Source: Mycobacterium montefiorense (GTDB lineage Bacteria > Actinomycetota > Actinomycetes > Mycobacteriales > Mycobacteriaceae). Taken from it: a stretch of DNA of 61,762 nucleotides. A program made the position numbers and the translations under genes. Below the pieces are notes generated by a model. That model made no database searches. It had not been told where the DNA came from and saw only the letters and a program-made list of their open reading frames with translations. The DNA lies in contig NZ_BFCH01000014.1 of assembly GCF_003112775.1 (NCBI RefSeq), positions 1 through 61,762 of the forward strand, in the 5' to 3' direction. Shown piece by piece: positions 58,349 through 61,762 of this stretch (position 1 is its first letter; each line of letters begins with the position of its first letter).

Positions 58349-61300
58349 TCAGCCGAACGCGGTGTCGAGTATTTCCTGTTGCTCGACGGCGTGCACCTTC
58401 GACGATCCCGAGGAGGGGGCCGACATGGCGCGTCGGGAGATGCGCTTGATCCCGGTCAACTTTTCCGGCAGCAACTCGGGCAGCTCCAGGCCGAAGCGGG
58501 GCCAGGCGCCCTGGTTGGCCGGCTCTTCTTGCACCCAGAAGAACTCGTTGGCCTCCGGGTAGCGGTCCAGCGTCTCGGCCAATCGGCGTTTGGGCAGCGG
58601 CGCCAGCTGCTCGATGCGCACAATCGCGACATCGTCGCGGTTGTCCTTGGCCTTGCGGGCTACCAGCTCGTAGTAGATCTTGCCGCTGGTCAGCAGGACT
58701 CTGCGGACCTTGCTGCGATCGCCGATGCCGTCTTCGTAGGTGGGTTCCTCCAGCACCGAGCGGAACTTGATCTCGGTGAAATCCCTGATGTCGCTGACCG
58801 CTGCCTTGTTGCGCAGCATCGACTTCGGAGTGAAGACGATCAGCGGGCGCTGGATGCCGTCTAGCGCGTGCCGGCGCAGCAGGTGGAAATAGTTGGACGG
58901 GGTAGACGGCACCGCGATCGTCATCGAACCCTCGGCCCACAGCTGCAGGAAGCGTTCGATCCGGCCGGAGGTGTGGTCGGGACCCTGGCCTTCATGGCCG
59001 TGCGGCAGTAACAGCACCACGTTGGACAACTGCCCCCACTTGGCCTCGCCGGAGCTGATGAATTCGTCGATGATCGACTGCGCGCCGTTGACGAAGTCGC
59101 CGAACTGCCCCTCCCACAACACAAGTGCGTCCGGGTTGCCCACGGTGTAGCCGTACTCGAAGCCCACCGCGGCGTACTCGGACAGCGGTGAGTCGTAGAC
59201 CAGGAACTTGCCCCCGGTCGGGGTGCCGTCTTTGTTGGTCGCCAGCAGCTGCAGCGGCGTGAACTCCTCGCAGTTGCGGCGATCGATGATCACCGAATGC
59301 CGTTGCGAGAAGGTGCCGCGGCGGGTGTCTTGTCCCGACAGCCGGATCAGCTTGCCCTCGGCGACCAGGGTTCCCAGTGCCAGCAGCTCGCCGAACGCCC
59401 AGTCGATCTTGCCCTCGTAGGCCATCTCACGGCGCTTCTCGAGCACCGGCTGCACGCGTGGGTGCACGGTGAAACCTTCTGGGGCGGAAAGGAATGCGTC
59501 GCCGATCCGGGCCAGCAGCGACTTGTCGACAGCGGTGGCAAGCCCCGCGGGCACCAGCTGGTCGGCCTCCACCGATTCGCTTGGCAGCGCGCCGTGCTTT
59601 TCCACCTCGCGGACTTCGTTGAACACCTGCTCGAGTTGGCCCTGGTAGTCGCGCAGCGCGTCCTCGGCTTCCTTCATCGAGATGTCACCGCGGCCGATCA
59701 AGGCTTCGGTGTAGCTCTTACGGGCCCCGCGCTTGGTGTCGACGACGTCGTACATGTAGGGGTTGGTCATCGACGGGTCGTCGCCTTCGTTGTGCCCGCG
59801 ACGGCGGTAGCAGAGCATATCGATGACCACGTCCTTGCGGAATGTCTGGCGGAAGTCCACGGCCAGCCGAGCCACCCACACGCACGCTTCCGGGTCGTCG
59901 CCGTTGACGTGGAAGATCGGGGCGCCGATCATCTTGGCGACGTCCGTGCAGTACTTGCTGGATCGGGAGTACTCCGGCGCGGTGGTGAAGCCGATCTGGT
60001 TGTTCACGATCACGTGAATGGTGCCGCCCACGCGATAACCGGGCAGCAGGGCCAGGTTCAGCGTCTCGGCGACCACACCCTGGCCGGCGAATGCGGCGTC
60101 GCCGTGCAACATCAGCGGCACGACCGAGAAGCCGTCGTCGCTGTCGCCCTTGTCCAGCAGGTCCTGCTTGGCCCGGACCAATCCCTCCAGCACCGGGTCG
60201 ACGGCTTCCAGGTGCGACGGGTTGGCGGTCAGCGAGACCGCAATGTCGTTGTCGCCGAACATCTGCAGATACACGCCGGTGGCGCCGAGGTGATACTTGA
60301 CGTCGCCGGACCCGTGCGCCTGTGACGGGTTGAGGTTGCCCTCGAACTCGCTGAAAATCTGCGAGTAGGGCTTGCCCACGATGTTGGCTAGTACGTTGAG
60401 CCGGCCGCGGTGCGGCATCGCGATGACCACTTCGTCCAGGCCGTGCTCGGCACACTGGTCGATCGCCGCATCCATCAGGGGGATCTGACTTTCGGCGCCT
60501 TCCAGCGAGAAGCGCTTCTGCCCAACGTATTTGGTCTGCAGGAAGGTTTCGAAGGCCTCGGCGGCGTTGAGCTTGGACAGGATGTACTTCTGTTCACCCA
60601 CCGTCGGTTTGACGTGCTTTGTCTCGACTCGCTCTTCGAGCCATCGCTGTTGTTCGGGCTCGAGGATGTGGGTGTATTCCACGCCGATGTGCCGGCAGTA
60701 CGCGTCGCGCAGCAGGCCCAGCACGTCGCGCAGTTTCTTGTATTCGCAACCGGCGAACCCGTTGACCTTGAACACCCGATCGAGATCCCACAGTGTCAGG
60801 CCATGATTGAGGATTTCGAGGTCGGGATGGCTGCGGAATCGGCTGGTGTCCAACCGCAGTGGATCGATGTCGGCCATCAGATGTCCGCGGTTGCGGTAGG
60901 CCGCGATCAGTTCCATCACGCGGGCGTTCTTGTCGACGATCGAGTCCGGGTTGTCGGTGCTCCACCGCACCGGCAGGTACGGGTTACCCAGCTCGCGGAA
61001 GATGTCGTCCCAGAACGCATCCGAGAGCAGCATCTCGTGGATGGTGCGCAGGAAGTCGCCGGACTCCGCGCCCTGGATGATGCGGTGGTCGTAGGTCGAG
61101 GTCAGGGTTATCAGCTTGCCGATGCCCAGCTCGGCGATGCGTTCCTCGCTGGCGCCCTGGAACTCGGCGGGGTATTCCATCGCGCCCACACCGATGATTG
61201 CGCCCTGGCCGGCCATCAGCCGCGGCACCGAGTGCACGGTGCCGATGGTGCCCGGGTTGGTCAACGAAATCGTGACTCCACCAAAGTCTTCGGCGGTCAG

Positions 61301-61762
61301 CTTGCCATCGCGGGCGCGGCGCACGATGTCTTCGTAGGCGGAGACGAATTCGGCGAACCGCATTGTTTCGCAGCCCCTGATGCCGGCTACCACCAGGGAG
61401 CGTTTGCCGTAGTTGCCCTGAAGGTCAATGGCCAGACCGAGATTGGTGTGCGCCGGGGTGACCGCGTTGGGTTTTCCGTCGACCTCGGCGTAGTGCCGGT
61501 TCATGTTGGGGAACTTCTTGACCCCCTGCACCAGCGCATAGCCCAGCAGATGCGTGAAGGAAATCTTGCCGCCGCGAGTGCGCTTGAGTTGGTTGTTGAT
61601 GACGATCCGGTTGTCGATCATCAGCTTCGCCGGGACGGCACGGACGCTGGTCGCCGTCGGCACGTCCAGCGATGCGGACATGTTCTTGACGACGGCTGCG
61701 GCGGCGCCGCGCAGCACCTGTACCTCGTCGCCCTCGGCAGGCAGGGGCAAGGGGGGCTTCGG
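58349..61762 (-). CDS. kgd: 2-oxoglutarate dehydrogenase E1/decarboxylase Kgd (N-terminus outside window)
   Basis: At least 1137 codons seen; the family is about 1230 aa, so about 90 residues lie beyond the right edge. Visible: the E2-like acyltransferase core with [17 protein letters not shown], then the ThDP domains with [17 protein letters not shown] (AMPHRGRLN here), [19 protein letters not shown] and [20 protein letters not shown]. ThDP-dependent carboligase/dehydrogenase of the TCA cycle, controlled by GarA and by acetyl-CoA in mycobacteria. The stop is at 58349. Confidence 0.96.
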   Translation of the reverse strand, partial: PKPPLPLPAEGDEVQVLRGAAAAVVKNMSASLDVPTATSVRAVPAKLMIDNRIVINNQLKRTRGGKISFTHLLGYALVQGVKKFPNMNRHYAEVDGKPNAVTPAHTNLGLAIDLQGNYGKRSLVVAGIRGCETMRFAEFVSAYEDIVRRARDGKLTAEDFGGVTISLTNPGTIGTVHSVPRLMAGQGAIIGVGAMEYPAEFQGASEERIAELGIGKLITLTSTYDHRIIQGAESGDFLRTIHEMLLSDAFWDDIFRELGNPYLPVRWSTDNPDSIVDKNARVMELIAAYRNRGHLMADIDPLRLDTSRFRSHPDLEILNHGLTLWDLDRVFKVNGFAGCEYKKLRDVLGLLRDAYCRHIGVEYTHILEPEQQRWLEERVETKHVKPTVGEQKYILSKLNAAEAFETFLQTKYVGQKRFSLEGAESQIPLMDAAIDQCAEHGLDEVVIAMPHRGRLNVLANIVGKPYSQIFSEFEGNLNPSQAHGSGDVKYHLGATGVYLQMFGDNDIAVSLTANPSHLEAVDPVLEGLVRAKQDLLDKGDSDDGFSVVPLMLHGDAAFAGQGVVAETLNLALLPGYRVGGTIHVIVNNQIGFTTAPEYSRSSKYCTDVAKMIGAPIFHVNGDDPEACVWVARLAVDFRQTFRKDVVIDMLCYRRRGHNEGDDPSMTNPYMYDVVDTKRGARKSYTEALIGRGDISMKEAEDALRDYQGQLEQVFNEVREVEKHGALPSESVEADQLVPAGLATAVDKSLLARIGDAFLSAPEGFTVHPRVQPVLEKRREMAYEGKIDWAFGELLALGTLVAEGKLIRLSGQDTRRGTFSQRHSVIIDRRNCEEFTPLQLLATNKDGTPTGGKFLVYDSPLSEYAAVGFEYGYTVGNPDALVLWEGQFGDFVNGAQSIIDEFISSGEAKWGQLSNVVLLLPHGHEGQGPDHTSGRIERFLQLWAEGSMTIAVPSTPSNYFHLLRRHALDGIQRPLIVFTPKSMLRNKAAVSDIRDFTEIKFRSVLEEPTYEDGIGDRSKVRRVLLTSGKIYYELVARKAKDNRDDVAIVRIEQLAPLPKRRLAETLDRYPEANEFFWVQEEPANQGAWPRFGLELPELLPEKLTGIKRISRRAMSAPSSGSSKVHAVEQQEILDTAFG

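Overview
This is high-GC actinobacterial DNA from a slow-grower-like Mycobacterium. The evidence is a PPE-family gene at the left edge, mycobacteria-specific genes (gpgS, lpqY-sugABC, fadD6, fadD36, sigE-rseA-htrA, kgd), frequent GTG starts, and a gene order that largely follows M. tuberculosis Rv1186c to Rv1248c as I recall it. Rv comparisons throughout are from memory, because no database was searched. I could not name the species.

Left end (1-5.9 kb): a truncated PPE2-like gene reads leftward behind a cobalamin (B12) riboswitch. Next comes the proline-catabolism unit: a PucR-family activator (pruC) divergent from rocA (P5C dehydrogenase) and putB (proline dehydrogenase).

Accessory block (5.9-16.5 kb): a tightly coupled leftward operon encodes a P450, an acyl-CoA dehydrogenase, a hot-dog (MaoC-like) protein, a DUF35 zinc-ribbon/OB protein, a second acyl-CoA dehydrogenase, a second MaoC hydratase, an Ltp2-type thiolase/aldolase and a TetR regulator. 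It is divergent from an aldehyde dehydrogenase and a double-length CaiB-type CoA-transferase. The order mirrors the cholesterol side-chain igr operon (cyp125-fadE28-fadE29-chsH2-chsH1-ltp2), but ChsH2 is split into two genes, and an aldehyde dehydrogenase and a CoA-transferase are added. This is the most interesting system in the window: a probable igr paralogue that shortens an unknown branched, steroid-like or isoprenoid acyl chain by aldol cleavage.

Central core (16.5-37 kb): an alpha/beta hydrolase, fadD36, an MHS-type transporter, dapD and dapE (lysine/DAP synthesis), a 708-aa STAND-like ATPase, a LOG phosphoribohydrolase, fadD6, folP2-gpgS-DivIVA-like-tagA, a DUF3117 protein, glgM/glgC (alpha-glucan synthesis), and a TetR-controlled ABC exporter operon (Rv1219c-Rv1216c type) with a long operator palindrome over the regulator start.

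Envelope-stress and transport region (37-52 kb): an O-methyltransferase with a 49-bp tandem duplication at its 3' end, sigE, rseA, htrA, tatB, mrp, a lytic-transglycosylase-like protein with a candidate Crp site, a DUF1003 protein coupled to a PRC/MgtE_N/CBS protein, and the trehalose importer lpqY-sugA-sugB-sugC with a SUFU-like gene attached.

Right end (52-61.8 kb): corA, mdh, an NAD(P)-malic enzyme, the lipoprotein lpqZ, two tandem paralogous SDR genes with a shared 86-nt identical tract, and kgd, which runs off the right edge.

Compared with M. tuberculosis, the window lacks PE13/PPE18/esxKL, PE14, Rv1225c-lpqX, vapBC33/PE_PGRS23 and the relBE pair expected at these junctions. No tRNA, rRNA, insertion sequence or CRISPR array was seen.
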